Of a stretch of DNA of 64,000 nucleotides, positions 36,793-44,887 are shown in pieces. The notes beneath the pieces are model-generated. The model was not told the DNA's origin. It saw only the letters and a program-made list of their open reading frames with translations, and did no database searches. Made by a program: the position numbers and the translations under genes. Source of the stretch: Opitutus sp. GAS368 (GTDB lineage Bacteria > Verrucomicrobiota > Verrucomicrobiia > Opitutales > Opitutaceae); contig NZ_LT629735.1 of NCBI RefSeq assembly GCF_900104925.1, forward strand, positions 2,959,001 to 3,023,000. The letters run 5' to 3'. The stretch's first letter is position 1; the number at the start of each line of letters is the position of its first letter.

Positions 36793-36869
36793 GAGGTGGA
36801 GCGCTCTGACCCCAGCGCGCTTGCGCCCGCCGCCGCCAATCAGCGCACGGGGGTCAGTGCACTCCACCT
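36793..36869. repeat. Dispersed palindrome, family B
   Basis: GAGGTGGAGCGCTCTGACCC (from 36793) is mirrored by GGGGTCAGTGCACTCCACCT (ending ~36870). It lies between the M16 and EF-hand genes. Confidence 0.8.
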
Positions 36870-36964
36870 AGGAGTGCAGGCTTAGTCAGAGAAATTTAGG
36901 CGCCTGTTTTTAGGCGCAGGCGAATCTTTGTCGCCCTGACCACGGGTGGTAGGCTGGCGCTCCC

Positions 36965-37342
36965 ATGAAAGCATTACGCTCAATTCTACGGATCGCGCCG
37001 GGTCTGCTGGCGCTTTTGTTTGCAGTGAACCGCGCCACGGCCGCGGATGATGGTGCGGCCCCCAAGGAGAGGAAACCCTCCAAGGAAACGCTGGCGAAAT
37101 ACGACGCCAACCAGGATGGCGTGCTCGACAAGGCGGAGACCGCCGCCTGGAAGGCCGACATCGCCGCCAAGTCCAAGGCGACCAAGGAAGCCAACCTCGC
37201 CAAATACGACCTCAACAAGGACGGCAAGCTGGACGAGGCCGAGAAGGCCGCGATGAAGGCCGACGAGGAAACCGCCAAGGCGGTCAAGAAGGCGGAAAAG
37301 GACGCCAAGAAGGCCGAGAAAGATGCCAACAGCACCAAGTAA
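36965..37342 (+). CDS. Secreted EF-hand protein
   Basis: 125 residues. A signal peptide (about 1-26, LRSILRIAPGLLALLFAVNR) is followed by two EF-hand loops: DANQDGVLDKAE (about 47-58) and DLNKDGKLDEAE (about 82-93). Both have acidic residues at the calcium positions 1, 3, 5 and 12. The rest is Lys/Ala/Glu-rich helix. It is a small calcium-binding periplasmic or extracellular protein, as is common in Planctomycetota and Verrucomicrobiota. Its role is unknown. It is followed by a terminator. Confidence 0.85.
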   Translation: MKALRSILRIAPGLLALLFAVNRATAADDGAAPKERKPSKETLAKYDANQDGVLDKAETAAWKADIAAKSKATKEANLAKYDLNKDGKLDEAEKAAMKADEETAKAVKKAEKDAKKAEKDANSTK

Positions 37343-37367
37343 ACGGCATCTTATCTCCGTGTCCCAA

Positions 37368-37395
37368 CCCCGGCCGCAACGCCGGGGTTTTGTTT
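37368..37395 (+). terminator. Rho-independent terminator after the EF-hand gene
   Basis: CCCCGGC (37368-37374) pairs with GCCGGGG (37381-37387) around a CGCAAC loop, followed by TTTTGTTTT. Confidence 0.85.
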
Positions 37396-37417
37396 TGCAA
37401 ATGGAACGCGGTCGCAA

Positions 37418-37477
37418 CTGTAGCGGCGGTCTATGACCGCCGGATGATCGGACGGCGCTCATGGAGCGCCGCTACAG
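37418..37477. repeat. Dispersed palindrome, family E (TGTAGCGGCGG type)
   Basis: CTGTAGCGGCGGTCTATGAC (37418-37437) and CATGGAGCGCCGCTACAG (37460-37477) share inverted ends CTGTAGCGGCG/CGCCGCTACAG. Each half also folds on itself (GGCGGTC/GACCGCC and GGCGCTC/GAGCGCC). Confidence 0.75.
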
Positions 37478-37488
37478 GTTCTGCTGGT

Positions 37489-38331
37489 TTATTTTTTCTC
37501 CAGCAAGCCGCCGCTCCACTTGAGTTTGGCGCGCATGACCTCGTAGTGCGAATAATCGCGCCGCTGGGCGAGGGCGAGGGTGCGGCTGTCCATGGCGATT
37601 TCCACCGGCGTGCCTTCGGTCACGACCATGTTGCGCTGGCCGTCCATGGCGACGAGCAGGCGCGAGCCCTCGGTGCGGTTGACCACGCGGAGCTTCACGT
37701 CGTTGCGAAAGATGATCGTGCGGTTGCTCAGCGTGTGCGGGCAGATCGGGGTCATCGCGATCACCTCGGCCTGCGGATGAATGATCGGGCCGCCGGCCGC
37801 GAGGTTGTAGGCCGTGGAGCCGGTGGGCGTGGAGAAGATGAGGCCGTCGCAGGTGTATTCGGTGACGAGCTTGTCGTTGGCGAAGACCTCGAGGCGGACG
37901 ATGCGCGAGGGCTTGGCGTCCTTGACCAGCACGTCGTTCAGGGCGACGTCGGTGCGCCGCGGACCGGTCTTGCAGTCGAGCAGCGCGCGGCGGGCGATCC
38001 GGTAGTCGCCCTCGAGCAGGGCGGCGAATTGCGCGCGGGCCTCGTCGGCCGAGAAAGTGGTGAGGAAACCGAGGCTGCCCTGGTTGACACCGATGATGGG
38101 AATGTCCGCCTCGGCCGCCCCGCGCACGGCACCGAGCAGGGTGCCGTCGCCGCCGATGACACAGCAGGCGTCGCAGTCCTTGAAATAGCCGCGGGGCAGC
38201 TTGCGGTCGCCGGACAGCTTCACCTTTTTCGCGCCGCCCGCCTGGGCGATTCCCATCAGCTCCTGCGCCAGCTCGGCGGCACCGGGCTTTTCCGAGTTGT
38301 AGATGAAGGCCAGTTTGCGGAAGGGAGGCAT
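37489..38331 (-). CDS. nadK: NAD kinase
   Basis: 280 residues. The NAD kinase signature GGDGT is at residues 60-64 (CCVIGGDGTLLGAVRG), followed by GVNQGSLGFLTTF. LNDVLV replaces the more usual NE(A/V)xI, and GLIFSTPTGSTAYNLAAGG marks the nucleotide pocket. It phosphorylates NAD to NADP with ATP or polyphosphate. The length is normal. It stands as a single minus-strand gene flanked by repeats. Confidence 0.95.
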   Translation of the reverse strand: MPPFRKLAFIYNSEKPGAAELAQELMGIAQAGGAKKVKLSGDRKLPRGYFKDCDACCVIGGDGTLLGAVRGAAEADIPIIGVNQGSLGFLTTFSADEARAQFAALLEGDYRIARRALLDCKTGPRRTDVALNDVLVKDAKPSRIVRLEVFANDKLVTEYTCDGLIFSTPTGSTAYNLAAGGPIIHPQAEVIAMTPICPHTLSNRTIIFRNDVKLRVVNRTEGSRLLVAMDGQRNMVVTEGTPVEIAMDSRTLALAQRRDYSHYEVMRAKLKWSGGLLEKK

Positions 38332-38336
38332 GTGAT

Positions 38337-38373
38337 TTCCCGCTGATTACGCGGATAAACGCAGATATTGGAA
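38337..38373. repeat. Solo GATTACGCGGATAAACGC repeat arm
   Basis: CGCTGATTACGCGGATAAAC (38341-38360), then GCAGAT. It belongs to the same general type as the CACGGATTACACGGAT arm at 44065-44096. No second arm is present here, so it may be a decayed copy. Confidence 0.5.
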
Positions 38374-38385
38374 TACCAATTTACT

Positions 38386-38461
38386 GTGGGGCGGGGTCAC
38401 CGAACCCAGCCGCGAACATGATATCATTCCCGAACGAAGGCGGGATACGGTGTCCCGCTTT
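38386..38461. repeat. Dispersed palindrome, family D, overlapping the TlyA-like stop codon
   Basis: TGTGGGGCGGGGTCACCGAA (from 38386) is mirrored by GGCGGGATACGGTGTCCCGC (from 38439). It is related to 48762-48843. The right arm reaches the stop codon of the minus-strand gene at 38460. Confidence 0.7.
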
Positions 38462-39227
38462 ACAGCTTGTCCAGCCCGAGCAGGAATTCGCGGTTGCCGT
38501 CGGCCCCGTGCACGGGGCTTTCCATTTCACCGAGCACTTGCGCCCCGGCCAGCTCGCGCAGGGCGAAATCGCGCACCTCCGCCAGCACGCGGGCGCGCAC
38601 GGCGTCGTCGCGGATGATGCCCTGGCCCTTGTCGACCTCGGTCTTGCCGGCCTCGAACTGGGGCTTCACCAAGGCGATGAGCATGCCGCCGGGGCGCAGG
38701 AACGGCCATACGGCGGGCAGGACGCTCTTCAGCGAGATGAAGGAGAGATCCATGACGAGGGCGTCATACGCGGCGCGGGGCAGGGCGCCGGGCGCGAGGT
38801 GCCGGGCGTTGGTCTTCTCGAGGTTGGTCACGCGCGGGTCGCGGCGGATCCGGTCGTGCAGCTGGCCGTGGCCGACGTCCACGCAGGTGACGGAGGCGGC
38901 GCCGGCCTGCAGGGCGCAATCGGTGAAGCCGCCGGTCGAGGCGCCGACGTCGAGCACGTGCGCGCCGGTCAGCTCGACCGGGAATTTTTCCAGGAAGGCG
39001 GCGAGTTTCTCGCCGCCGCGGCTGACAAAGCGTGGCGGCTGGTCGACGCTGAGCTCGAAGTCGGCCGGGTATTCCTTGCCGGGCTTGTCGAGTCGCTCGG
39101 TGCCGTGGCGGACGCGGCCGGTCATGATGAGGGCCTTGGCCTGGGCGCGGGACGGAGCGAGGCCGCGGGCCACGAGCAGTTCGTCGAGTCGTTGTTTGGC
39201 CGAAGGCACGTGATGAGCAAAGCCCAC
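38460..39227 (-). CDS. tlyA: TlyA-family rRNA 2'-O-methyltransferase / haemolysin-like protein
   Basis: 255 residues from GTG 39227; an internal GTG six codons later is possible. An S4 RNA-binding domain covers about 10-70 ([20 protein letters not shown]). A Rossmann methyltransferase domain follows: [20 protein letters not shown] is the SAM site. The catalytic K-D-K-E set typical of RrmJ/TlyA enzymes is suggested by [22 protein letters not shown] and the glutamate in [10 protein letters not shown]. It methylates ribose in rRNA; relatives are often annotated as haemolysins. The C-terminus ends at a repeat arm. Confidence 0.9.
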   Translation of the reverse strand: MGFAHHVPSAKQRLDELLVARGLAPSRAQAKALIMTGRVRHGTERLDKPGKEYPADFELSVDQPPRFVSRGGEKLAAFLEKFPVELTGAHVLDVGASTGGFTDCALQAGAASVTCVDVGHGQLHDRIRRDPRVTNLEKTNARHLAPGALPRAAYDALVMDLSFISLKSVLPAVWPFLRPGGMLIALVKPQFEAGKTEVDKGQGIIRDDAVRARVLAEVRDFALRELAGAQVLGEMESPVHGADGNREFLLGLDKL

Positions 39228-39263
39228 TTCCAGGCTTCGTCCACGCCATAAATGATTCCCCTT

Positions 39264-39328
39264 TTGGAGCGCGGGCGACCTCGCCCGCGACGACGTGGAA
39301 AACCACGGCGAGGTCGCCGTGGCTCCAA
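39264..39328. repeat. Dispersed palindrome, family C
   Basis: TTGGAGCGCGGGCGACCTCG (from 39264) is mirrored by CGGCGAGGTCGCCGTGGCTC (ending ~39325). Inner halves also self-pair (CGGGCGAcctCGCCCG). Other copies: 34066, 40179, 56268. Confidence 0.8.
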
Positions 39329-39332
39329 GCGA

Positions 39333-40154
39333 TCAGAGCTTCTGCCGCGCCGGCGACCAGCACGTTGTGCGTCCGCCGACCTCCGCGCGGACCAGCGGTT
39401 TTTTCGTGCGCGGACACCGGCCGCCGTCCTCCCAGCGATGCCAGAAGAGCCAGGATTTCGGGATGTGGGCGTTGAGGTGCGGCGGCAGGTAGCGGCCGGT
39501 GCCGGCGATGGTGTCGAGCGCGAGCCGGCAGACCTTTTGACATTCGCGGTGCAGGGCGCGCACCTCGGCGGGCTTGAGCGATCCGGCCGGGCGCTGGGGA
39601 TGGATGGCGGCGCGCCAAAGCACCTCGTCGGCCATCCAGTTGCCGATGCCCGGAAAACGTTCCTGCATGAGCAGGACGGCCTTGATCGGTGCGCGGCCGC
39701 GGCGTTCAAGAAAATGAGCCGCGACCTCGACGGTGAACTCCTTGGACAAAATCGCCGGGGCGATGCGCGTCCACCAGGCGGGCGGCTTGGGCCCGGTGGC
39801 GAAAAGCACGCCGCCGAACATGCGCGGGTCATTGAAGACCAGCTGGCGGTCCTTCTGCACCAGGATGAAGTGGTCGTGCCTGGCCGGCAGGTAGTCGGGC
39901 GCCTCGACGCGGAGCTCGCCGCTCATGCCCAGATGGAGGCCGAGCCAGCCGCCGCCGCTGAAACGGAAGAGCATCTGCTTGGCCGCCGTCTCGGAGCCGA
40001 GGAGGGTGGCGCCGGTGAGTTTCCTTTTGATCAGCGCAGGGCTGCTGCCGCGGAAGACCTTCTTCCCCTCGTGCAAGCGCACGGCGAGCACCTTGGCGCC
40101 GTGCCCGGCGCTCCAGCGCTTGCGGAAAAACTCAACTTCGGCCAGCTCGGGCAT
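39333..40154 (-). CDS. Formamidopyrimidine-DNA glycosylase / Nei family protein
   Basis: 273 residues. The N-terminal catalytic end is PELAEVEFFRKRW (Pro2, Glu3), slightly unlike the usual PELPEVE. The H2TH region is visible at APIKAVLLMQERFPGIGNWM. The C-terminal zinc-finger area reads GGRCPRTKKPLVRAEVGGRT followed by TCWSPARQ. It keeps the GR-T turn but has only two cysteines where four are expected, so metal binding is probably lost. Bacterial enzymes of this fold excise oxidised purines or pyrimidines. It is probably an active zincless Fpg/Nei variant. Confidence 0.85.
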   Translation of the reverse strand: MPELAEVEFFRKRWSAGHGAKVLAVRLHEGKKVFRGSSPALIKRKLTGATLLGSETAAKQMLFRFSGGGWLGLHLGMSGELRVEAPDYLPARHDHFILVQKDRQLVFNDPRMFGGVLFATGPKPPAWWTRIAPAILSKEFTVEVAAHFLERRGRAPIKAVLLMQERFPGIGNWMADEVLWRAAIHPQRPAGSLKPAEVRALHRECQKVCRLALDTIAGTGRYLPPHLNAHIPKSWLFWHRWEDGGRCPRTKKPLVRAEVGGRTTCWSPARQKL

Positions 40155-40178
40155 GGATTATCTCGGGTAAATTGGAAA

Positions 40179-40230
40179 TGGAGCGCGGGCGACCTCGCCC
40201 GCGAACTGCCGCGAGGTCGCTGCAGCTCCA
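40179..40230. repeat. Dispersed palindrome, family C (short copy)
   Basis: TGGAGCGCGGGCGACCTCGC (from 40179) is mirrored by GCGAGGTCGCTGCAGCTCCA (40211-40230). It lies between the convergently arranged 3' end of the amidohydrolase and the 5' end of the Fpg-like gene. Confidence 0.75.
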
Positions 40231-40248
40231 GAAGCTCAGGTGGGCACG

Positions 40249-41667
40249 TTATTGGATGCCGACGAGCCCCTTCACAGCGTCGAAGAGCTTTTTCGAATCG
40301 TAGCCCGTGCCGTCCTTGAAGACGATCTCGGTCTTGCGGATGTCGGAGATGGTTTTCGACGGGTCGCCGTTGACGACGATGAGGTCGGCGGCCTTGCCGG
40401 CCTCGATGCTGCCGGTCGAGGCGTCGATGCCGAGGAGTCTGGCGCCGTTGAACGTGGCGACCTGGATGGCCTCGACCGGAGTCAGGCCGGCCTCGACCAG
40501 CAGTTCGATGGCGCGCCAGTTGCCGTAGCCCGCCATGCAGCCACCGTAACCGGTCGGGTCGGTGCCGGCGACGAGCAGCCCGCCGGCCCGGAAGAATTTG
40601 GCCTCCAGCTTCATGTCCTTCGCGAACGCGGCCTTGGAGGTCGGATTGTTCTGGATGTTGATGGCCGACCAGCGGGTGAGATAGCTCTCGCGGAGCGGCG
40701 GGGCGAGGGTATCGAGCTCGGCCTGGCTGCAGACACGGCGGCCGGGCGTGAAGGTCTCGAAGATGGCGAGCGTGGAGGTGACGGCGACATGCTTGCTTAA
40801 CAGCAGCTGGATGAGGTCCGTGACGGCCGGCGCGTCGGCGTCGAGGTTCTCCAGGCTGCGGTAATTGTAGACGGCGTTGGAGGGATCGCCTTCCTTGCGG
40901 TTGGGCACGAAGTCGGACATCGCCATGAAGCCGTGCTCGAGGTTGTCGATGCCGAGTCCGGCGGCCTCGCGGTAGCCGACCTTGCCAATGTGGCCGGTGA
41001 CCTGCATTCCCCGCTTGTGCGCGGCGTCGATGGTCGCGGCCATGATGTCGTGTGGCAGGTTGATGTAGACCTTGACGGACGTGAAGCCCTCGTCGGCCCA
41101 GTAGTTCACCATGCGCACCGCGCTGGCGGCATCCTTGACGCCGTGCAGCTGCGCGATGCCCGTTTCCGGGCCGTCGAAGTAAGGTGCGGTCAAATGCAGC
41201 TTCGGGCCGGGCGTGGTGCCGGCGTCGATGTTGTCTTTCACCTGCAGATCGGTGTAGGGCTCGATGCTGCCGGTGGTGCGCGCCGAGGTAACGCCCGCGG
41301 CGAGGTAAAGCCGCGGGAAGGAGAATTCCATTTCGTTGATGTGCAGGGGCCCCCGGACAATGGAGGAATAGTAGAGATGCTCGTGCACCATCACGAGGCC
41401 GGGCAGCACCGTCTTGCCCGTGAGATCGAGCACGGTGGCGCCCGTGGGGATCTGTGCCGCGGCGTCGGGGGTGAGCGCGGCGATCCTGCCGTCGCGGAGG
41501 ATCAGCGTCTGGTTTTCAATCGGGGCATGGCCGCGGCCGTCGATCACGCGGGCATGCGTCAGCGCGACGACCGGCGCGCGGACAGCGATCATGGGATCGG
41601 GTTGCTGGGCGGCGAGGTGGGCGGTGCCGAGCAGGCCGGCGGTGATCAACAGGGGAGGGAGTTTCAT
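40249..41667 (-). CDS. Exported amidohydrolase-family metal-dependent hydrolase
   Basis: 472 residues from ATG 41667, the start giving a signal peptide (KLPPLLITAGLLGTAHLAAQ). Ligands of the amidohydrolase TIM barrel are visible: MVHEHLYY (the first strand, normally HxH), the candidate carboxylated lysine in TSVKVYINL, His in VTGHIGKV, His in NLEHGF, and Asp in VAGTDPTGYGG. The composite fold closes with GSIEAGKAADLIVVNGDP. It resembles imidazolonepropionase- or prolidase-type enzymes in the periplasm. It is 4 bp downstream of an M24 peptidase, so a role in peptide or amide breakdown is plausible. Confidence 0.88.
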   Translation of the reverse strand: MKLPPLLITAGLLGTAHLAAQQPDPMIAVRAPVVALTHARVIDGRGHAPIENQTLILRDGRIAALTPDAAAQIPTGATVLDLTGKTVLPGLVMVHEHLYYSSIVRGPLHINEMEFSFPRLYLAAGVTSARTTGSIEPYTDLQVKDNIDAGTTPGPKLHLTAPYFDGPETGIAQLHGVKDAASAVRMVNYWADEGFTSVKVYINLPHDIMAATIDAAHKRGMQVTGHIGKVGYREAAGLGIDNLEHGFMAMSDFVPNRKEGDPSNAVYNYRSLENLDADAPAVTDLIQLLLSKHVAVTSTLAIFETFTPGRRVCSQAELDTLAPPLRESYLTRWSAINIQNNPTSKAAFAKDMKLEAKFFRAGGLLVAGTDPTGYGGCMAGYGNWRAIELLVEAGLTPVEAIQVATFNGARLLGIDASTGSIEAGKAADLIVVNGDPSKTISDIRKTEIVFKDGTGYDSKKLFDAVKGLVGIQ

Positions 41668-41671
41668 GGGG

Positions 41672-42808
41672 TTAGCGGATTTCCCAGACGTGGGGGTGTT
41701 TGGAGAGAGGCTGGGAACCGGTCGCGGTGACCCACACGACGTCCTCCCAACGACAGCCACCGAGGCCGGGGTAGTAAAGACCGGGCTCAACGGTCATCAC
41801 CGAGCCTTTTTTCAGCGGATAGGCCACGGTGGGCGACATGCGGCCCGGGTCGTGCACGGCGAGGCCGAGGCCGTGGCCGGTGCCGTGGATGAAGCCGACC
41901 GCGCCATGCTTCGTGCGCTTGGTCTCGTAGCCGGCCGCGGCGAAGCACTCAGTGCACGCGGCATGCACGGCCCGGCCGTCCACGCCGGCCTTGATGGCCT
42001 TGGTCGCGCGCTGCTGCGCCTCGCGCACGGTGGCGACGAGGCGGCGCTGCACCTCGCGCGGCCGGCCCTTGAGGTAGGTGCGGGTCATGTCGCCGTGGTA
42101 GCCGGTTTTCAGGACGCGGGGGAAGATATCGATGATGATCAGTTCGTGCGGGCGGAGCGGGCCGGAGCCGCGCTCGTGCGGGTCGCAGGCCTGGTCGCCG
42201 CCGGCGACGATTGTGTCGCGCGGGTCGCCGCCCTGCTCGCGGATGGCGGTTTCCAGCTCGAAGCGCAGCACCTCCGAGGTGAGCACCTTGCCGCGGTGGA
42301 CGAGGGTGCGGCCCTTGATCCGGGCGGTGTGCAGGATTTTCTCGGCGGCCGCGAAACCGAGCGAGCACAGCCTGTTGCCCTCGCGGATGCAGTCCGCCTC
42401 CCACTTGGATTTGATTTCGCGCTCCGGGAACAGCAGGCCGTCGGGGAAGACGAACTTCAGGCCCAGTTTGGTCAGCCGGAGATAAAGGGCCGCCGGAAAG
42501 TTGGCCGGCACCCGGAAGGTGCGGAGGCCGTAATGCCGGGCGACGCTGGCGATAACCTCGGGCACGGCGGCCTTCGGGCCGAAGCGTTGCCGGGCGCGGG
42601 CCTGCCACTCCTCGAGCGGCAGGACGACATCGAAACCGCCGGTCTTTTTGACCCGGCCGAACTCAAGGGCGCTCTGCAGGGTGATCTTTTTGCGACCGGC
42701 ACCGAAGGCGATGAACGGGTCGTGCACCTCGACGCGGCCGAAATAGAGCAGATCGGCGCTGCTGGCGGTGTCGGCGTAGAGGAGCGGGGGCGGGGAGGAA
42801 CGGGACAT
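41672..42808 (-). CDS. M24-family aminopeptidase (Xaa-Pro type)
   Basis: 378 residues. The N-terminal creatinase-like domain covers about 1-150. The C-terminal pita-bread domain has the five dinuclear-metal ligands: Asp in IIIDIFPRV, Asp in HGDMTRTYL, His in IHGTGHGLGL, Glu in TVEPGLYYPG and Glu in CRWEDVVW. It removes N-terminal residues before proline, or is a related dipeptidase. It is cytoplasmic, having no signal. Its stop is 4 bp from the start of the amidohydrolase, giving a two-gene operon. Confidence 0.9.
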   Translation of the reverse strand: MSRSSPPPLLYADTASSADLLYFGRVEVHDPFIAFGAGRKKITLQSALEFGRVKKTGGFDVVLPLEEWQARARQRFGPKAAVPEVIASVARHYGLRTFRVPANFPAALYLRLTKLGLKFVFPDGLLFPEREIKSKWEADCIREGNRLCSLGFAAAEKILHTARIKGRTLVHRGKVLTSEVLRFELETAIREQGGDPRDTIVAGGDQACDPHERGSGPLRPHELIIIDIFPRVLKTGYHGDMTRTYLKGRPREVQRRLVATVREAQQRATKAIKAGVDGRAVHAACTECFAAAGYETKRTKHGAVGFIHGTGHGLGLAVHDPGRMSPTVAYPLKKGSVMTVEPGLYYPGLGGCRWEDVVWVTATGSQPLSKHPHVWEIR

Positions 42809-42867
42809 GGGAGGGGAAGGTGAGGGGGAGGGGACCCGCCGTCGCCCGGTGGGCTATGGCGCGGCAA

Positions 42868-42890
42868 GGAGTGAAGGTGAAAGTGAGAGG
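42868..42890. repeat. GTGAAGGTGAAAGTGAGAG repeat arm (solo)
   Basis: GAGTGAAGGTGAAAGTGAGA (42869-42888) is nearly the same as the arm at 7230-7260. There is only one arm here, between the divergent M24 and DUF192 genes. Confidence 0.55.
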
Positions 42891-42941
42891 AGCGCAATTT
42901 AGGATTTACGCTGGGCGTTCCCTGACTGGGAATGGAGCCAC

Positions 42942-43454
42942 ATGTTTTCCCGCCGTTTCCTGCCCTTCCTCGCCGTGTTCGCCCTGCTCAGCGCCTGCGG
43001 CGGTTCCGATGCCGCCAAGAACGCGGTGCCGAAGACCGTCGACGACCGCTTCGCCATCAAGATCGGCGACCGCACCGTGCAGATGCAGATTGCGGCGCTG
43101 CCACCGGAACAGCAGAAGGGGCTCATGTTCCGGACGGCGATGGGCGAGGACGAGGGCATGCTGTTCGTGTTCGCCGGCCCGCAGCAGCAGGGTTTCTGGA
43201 TGCGGAACACCATCCTGCCGCTCGATATCGGCTACATCGATCCGACCGGCGAGCTGAAGGAAATCTACCCGATGTATCCGCACGACGAGCGGCCGGTGGG
43301 CTCGCGCAGTCGCAACATCCAGTTTTGCCTCGAGATGAACCAGGGCTGGTTTGCCCGCAGCGGCGTGAAGCCCGGCGCGATGCTCGACCTGAAGGCGGTG
43401 GCCGAGGCGTTGAAGGCCCGCGGGCTCAAGCCCGAGGCGGCGGGGCTGCGCTAG
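42942..43454 (+). CDS. DUF192 lipoprotein
   Basis: 170 residues. A lipoprotein signal peptide with lipobox LLSAC (Cys19) is followed by a DUF192 domain (about 35-145): QKGLMFRTAMGEDEGMLFVF, GFWMRNTILPLDIGYID and GWFARSGVKPGAML. DUF192 proteins are small, often exported and of unknown function. The gene is monocistronic, with a family A repeat downstream. Confidence 0.88.
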   Translation: MFSRRFLPFLAVFALLSACGGSDAAKNAVPKTVDDRFAIKIGDRTVQMQIAALPPEQQKGLMFRTAMGEDEGMLFVFAGPQQQGFWMRNTILPLDIGYIDPTGELKEIYPMYPHDERPVGSRSRNIQFCLEMNQGWFARSGVKPGAMLDLKAVAEALKARGLKPEAAGLR

Positions 43455-43479
43455 GATTTCGGATTGGTCGCGAGCCAAA

Positions 43480-43551
43480 GGTGGAACCCGGCCTCCGGAC
43501 GGGTTTTCAGGATGCGCGCCAAACAAACCCGTCCGGAGGCCGGGTTCCACC
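43480..43551. repeat. Dispersed palindrome, family A (near-perfect copy)
   Basis: GGTGGAACCCGGCCTCCGGA (43480-43499, continuing CGGGTTT) is mirrored almost perfectly by 43525-43551 (AAACCCGTCCGGAGGCCGGG then TTCCACC). The 27-bp arms are separated by 18 bp. It lies between convergent genes. Confidence 0.88.
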
Positions 43552-43567
43552 GCAAGCAAGAGACTCC

Positions 43568-44047
43568 TTAGGCGTCCTTTCGGCGGCGGTCGACCTTCTC
43601 CATCTTGAACTCGTCCTTCGGGAGGACGTTGTCAGTGACGACGACGGCGACGGGCAGCTTGGTCTTCACCCAGAGCTCGGACTCGCGGAAGTATTTCGCG
43701 CTGGCGCTCTCGAGCGCCTCGCCGACGGACTTCACCGGCAGCAGGCGGCCTTTCTTGGAGGCGTTAAAATCGTAGGCGCCTTTGAAGACGCGGTCGGTGG
43801 TCGAGTAGGGGCTGGCGTCCTCGGCGATCTGCACGACCCAGCCCGTGAGGTCCTTCTTCGGCAGCTTGCCCTCCATGTCGGAGAGCAGGATGACGAACTG
43901 CTTCTTGGGCGCGGGCGGCTTGATGTCCTCGTCCGCGGCGGGCGAGGTGATCTCGTTCATCTCCTCCACGATCTCGCGGAGGATGGAGGGGTCGAGCTTG
44001 TGCTTTTTGAGGATCTCGGCGACCTGACTGACTTCGATTTTGGCCAT
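43568..44047 (-). CDS. Conserved hypothetical protein
   Basis: 159 residues, soluble, no signal peptide. The first ~45 residues are helical and acidic (VSQVAEILKKHKLDPSILRE). A middle beta-rich part follows, with KKQFVILLSDMEGKLPKKDL and GWVVQIAEDASPYSTTDRVF. The end is basic (KVDRRRKDA). I do not recognise a family. It is a single-gene unit on the minus strand; its coding character is supported by normal codon usage and by the start sitting just downstream of a purine-rich stretch. Confidence 0.7.
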   Translation of the reverse strand: MAKIEVSQVAEILKKHKLDPSILREIVEEMNEITSPAADEDIKPPAPKKQFVILLSDMEGKLPKKDLTGWVVQIAEDASPYSTTDRVFKGAYDFNASKKGRLLPVKSVGEALESASAKYFRESELWVKTKLPVAVVVTDNVLPKDEFKMEKVDRRRKDA

Positions 44048-44064
44048 GGGAAAAGAGGAGAGAG

Positions 44065-44096
44065 ACCACGGATTACACGGATGAGCACGGATGAGA
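44065..44096. repeat. CACGGATTACACGGAT repeat arm (solo)
   Basis: ACCACGGATTACACGGATGA (44066-44085), then GCACGGATGAG. I recognise this arm as a repeat common in several phyla, from memory. No complementary arm is visible nearby. Confidence 0.6.
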
Positions 44097-44118
44097 AGGA
44101 GAAAGAACGGATTTTATG

Positions 44119-44203
44119 TGGAACTCAGGAAATCAGGAACAAGCAGGCGAAAATGGTGGGCATTTCCAGCTTTCCTGATTTCCACATTTTCAACAGGAAT
44201 TCC
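44119..44203. repeat. Dispersed palindrome, family L (AAATCAGGAA type)
   Basis: TGGAACTCAGGAAATCAGGA (44119-44138) is mirrored by TTTCCTGATTTCCACA (44171-44186), with a further TTCAACAGGAATTCC. It ends directly before the NUDIX start codon (44205). Confidence 0.7.
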
Positions 44204-44204
44204 C

Positions 44205-44738
44205 ATGGCGCAGAATCTCGACGAACTCTTCGACGTGGTGGACGAGCAGGACCGGGTGACCGGCCAGCTGGCCCGCCGCGAGGTGCACCGGCGCAAGCTC
44301 CGGCACCGGGCCGTGCACCTGCTGGTCGCCAACCGCGCCGGCCAGGTGTTCCTGCACAAGCGCTCGATGCAGAAGGATCTTTTCCCCGGCGTGTGGGATT
44401 CGTCGGCCGCCGGACACGTCGGTGCCGGCGAGGACTACGACGCGACGGCCGTGCGCGAGCTGGAAGAGGAGATCGGCTGCCGGCCGGCGAAACCGCCGCA
44501 ACGCCTGTTCAAGATCGAGGCGCGCGAGGAGACCGGCCAGGAATTCGTCTGGGTCTACCGCGTGGAGGCCGAAGGACCGTTCGTCCTGCAGGCCGATGAG
44601 ATCGAGCGCGGCGACTGGTTCACCGTGGTGCAGATCGACCGCTGGCTGGTGGATCGGCCACAGGAACTGGCGCCGGCCTTTGCGTTCATCTGGGCGCGGG
44701 CGCGGGAGCATTTCGTGCCCAAGCCCAAGGCAGTTTAG
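44205..44738 (+). CDS. NUDIX hydrolase (YfcD/IPP isomerase-like)
   Basis: 177 residues from ATG 44205. The Nudix box lies at about 70-92: GHVGAGEDYDATAVRELEEE then IG, fitting Gx5Ex7REUxEExGU. The opening DELFDVVDEQDRVTGQLARR and HRAVHLLVANRAGQVFLHKR are typical of the YfcD subgroup, related to isopentenyl-diphosphate isomerase but lacking its catalytic Cys region. It probably hydrolyses a nucleoside-diphosphate derivative; the substrate is unknown. The start codon adjoins a repeat, and its stop (44736-44738) lies at the edge of the next one. Confidence 0.9.
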   Translation: MAQNLDELFDVVDEQDRVTGQLARREVHRRKLRHRAVHLLVANRAGQVFLHKRSMQKDLFPGVWDSSAAGHVGAGEDYDATAVRELEEEIGCRPAKPPQRLFKIEAREETGQEFVWVYRVEAEGPFVLQADEIERGDWFTVVQIDRWLVDRPQELAPAFAFIWARAREHFVPKPKAV

Positions 44739-44876
44739 CCACAAGAAGGCACAAAGAAGTCCGGCGGCAAAGATGCTCACAAGGCGCCTATAGGCGCGCG
44801 CAATTGCCGCAGGCAGGTGGAATTATCTTTGCGCCTTTTTGCGGCCAAAATCGGGGCGTAAAGCCCCTCCTACAGT
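44735..44876. repeat. Dispersed palindrome, family M, plus an adjoining half-repeat
   Basis: TTAGCCACAAGAAGGCACAA (from 44735) faces CTTTGCGCCTTTTTGCGGCC (44827-44846). The centre holds nested small palindromes (GGCGCCTATAGGCGCGCG). It is followed by GGGGCGTAAAGCCCCTCCTA (44853-44872), which looks like half of another family. Confidence 0.6.
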
Positions 44877-44887
44877 CCAGGCAGCGC

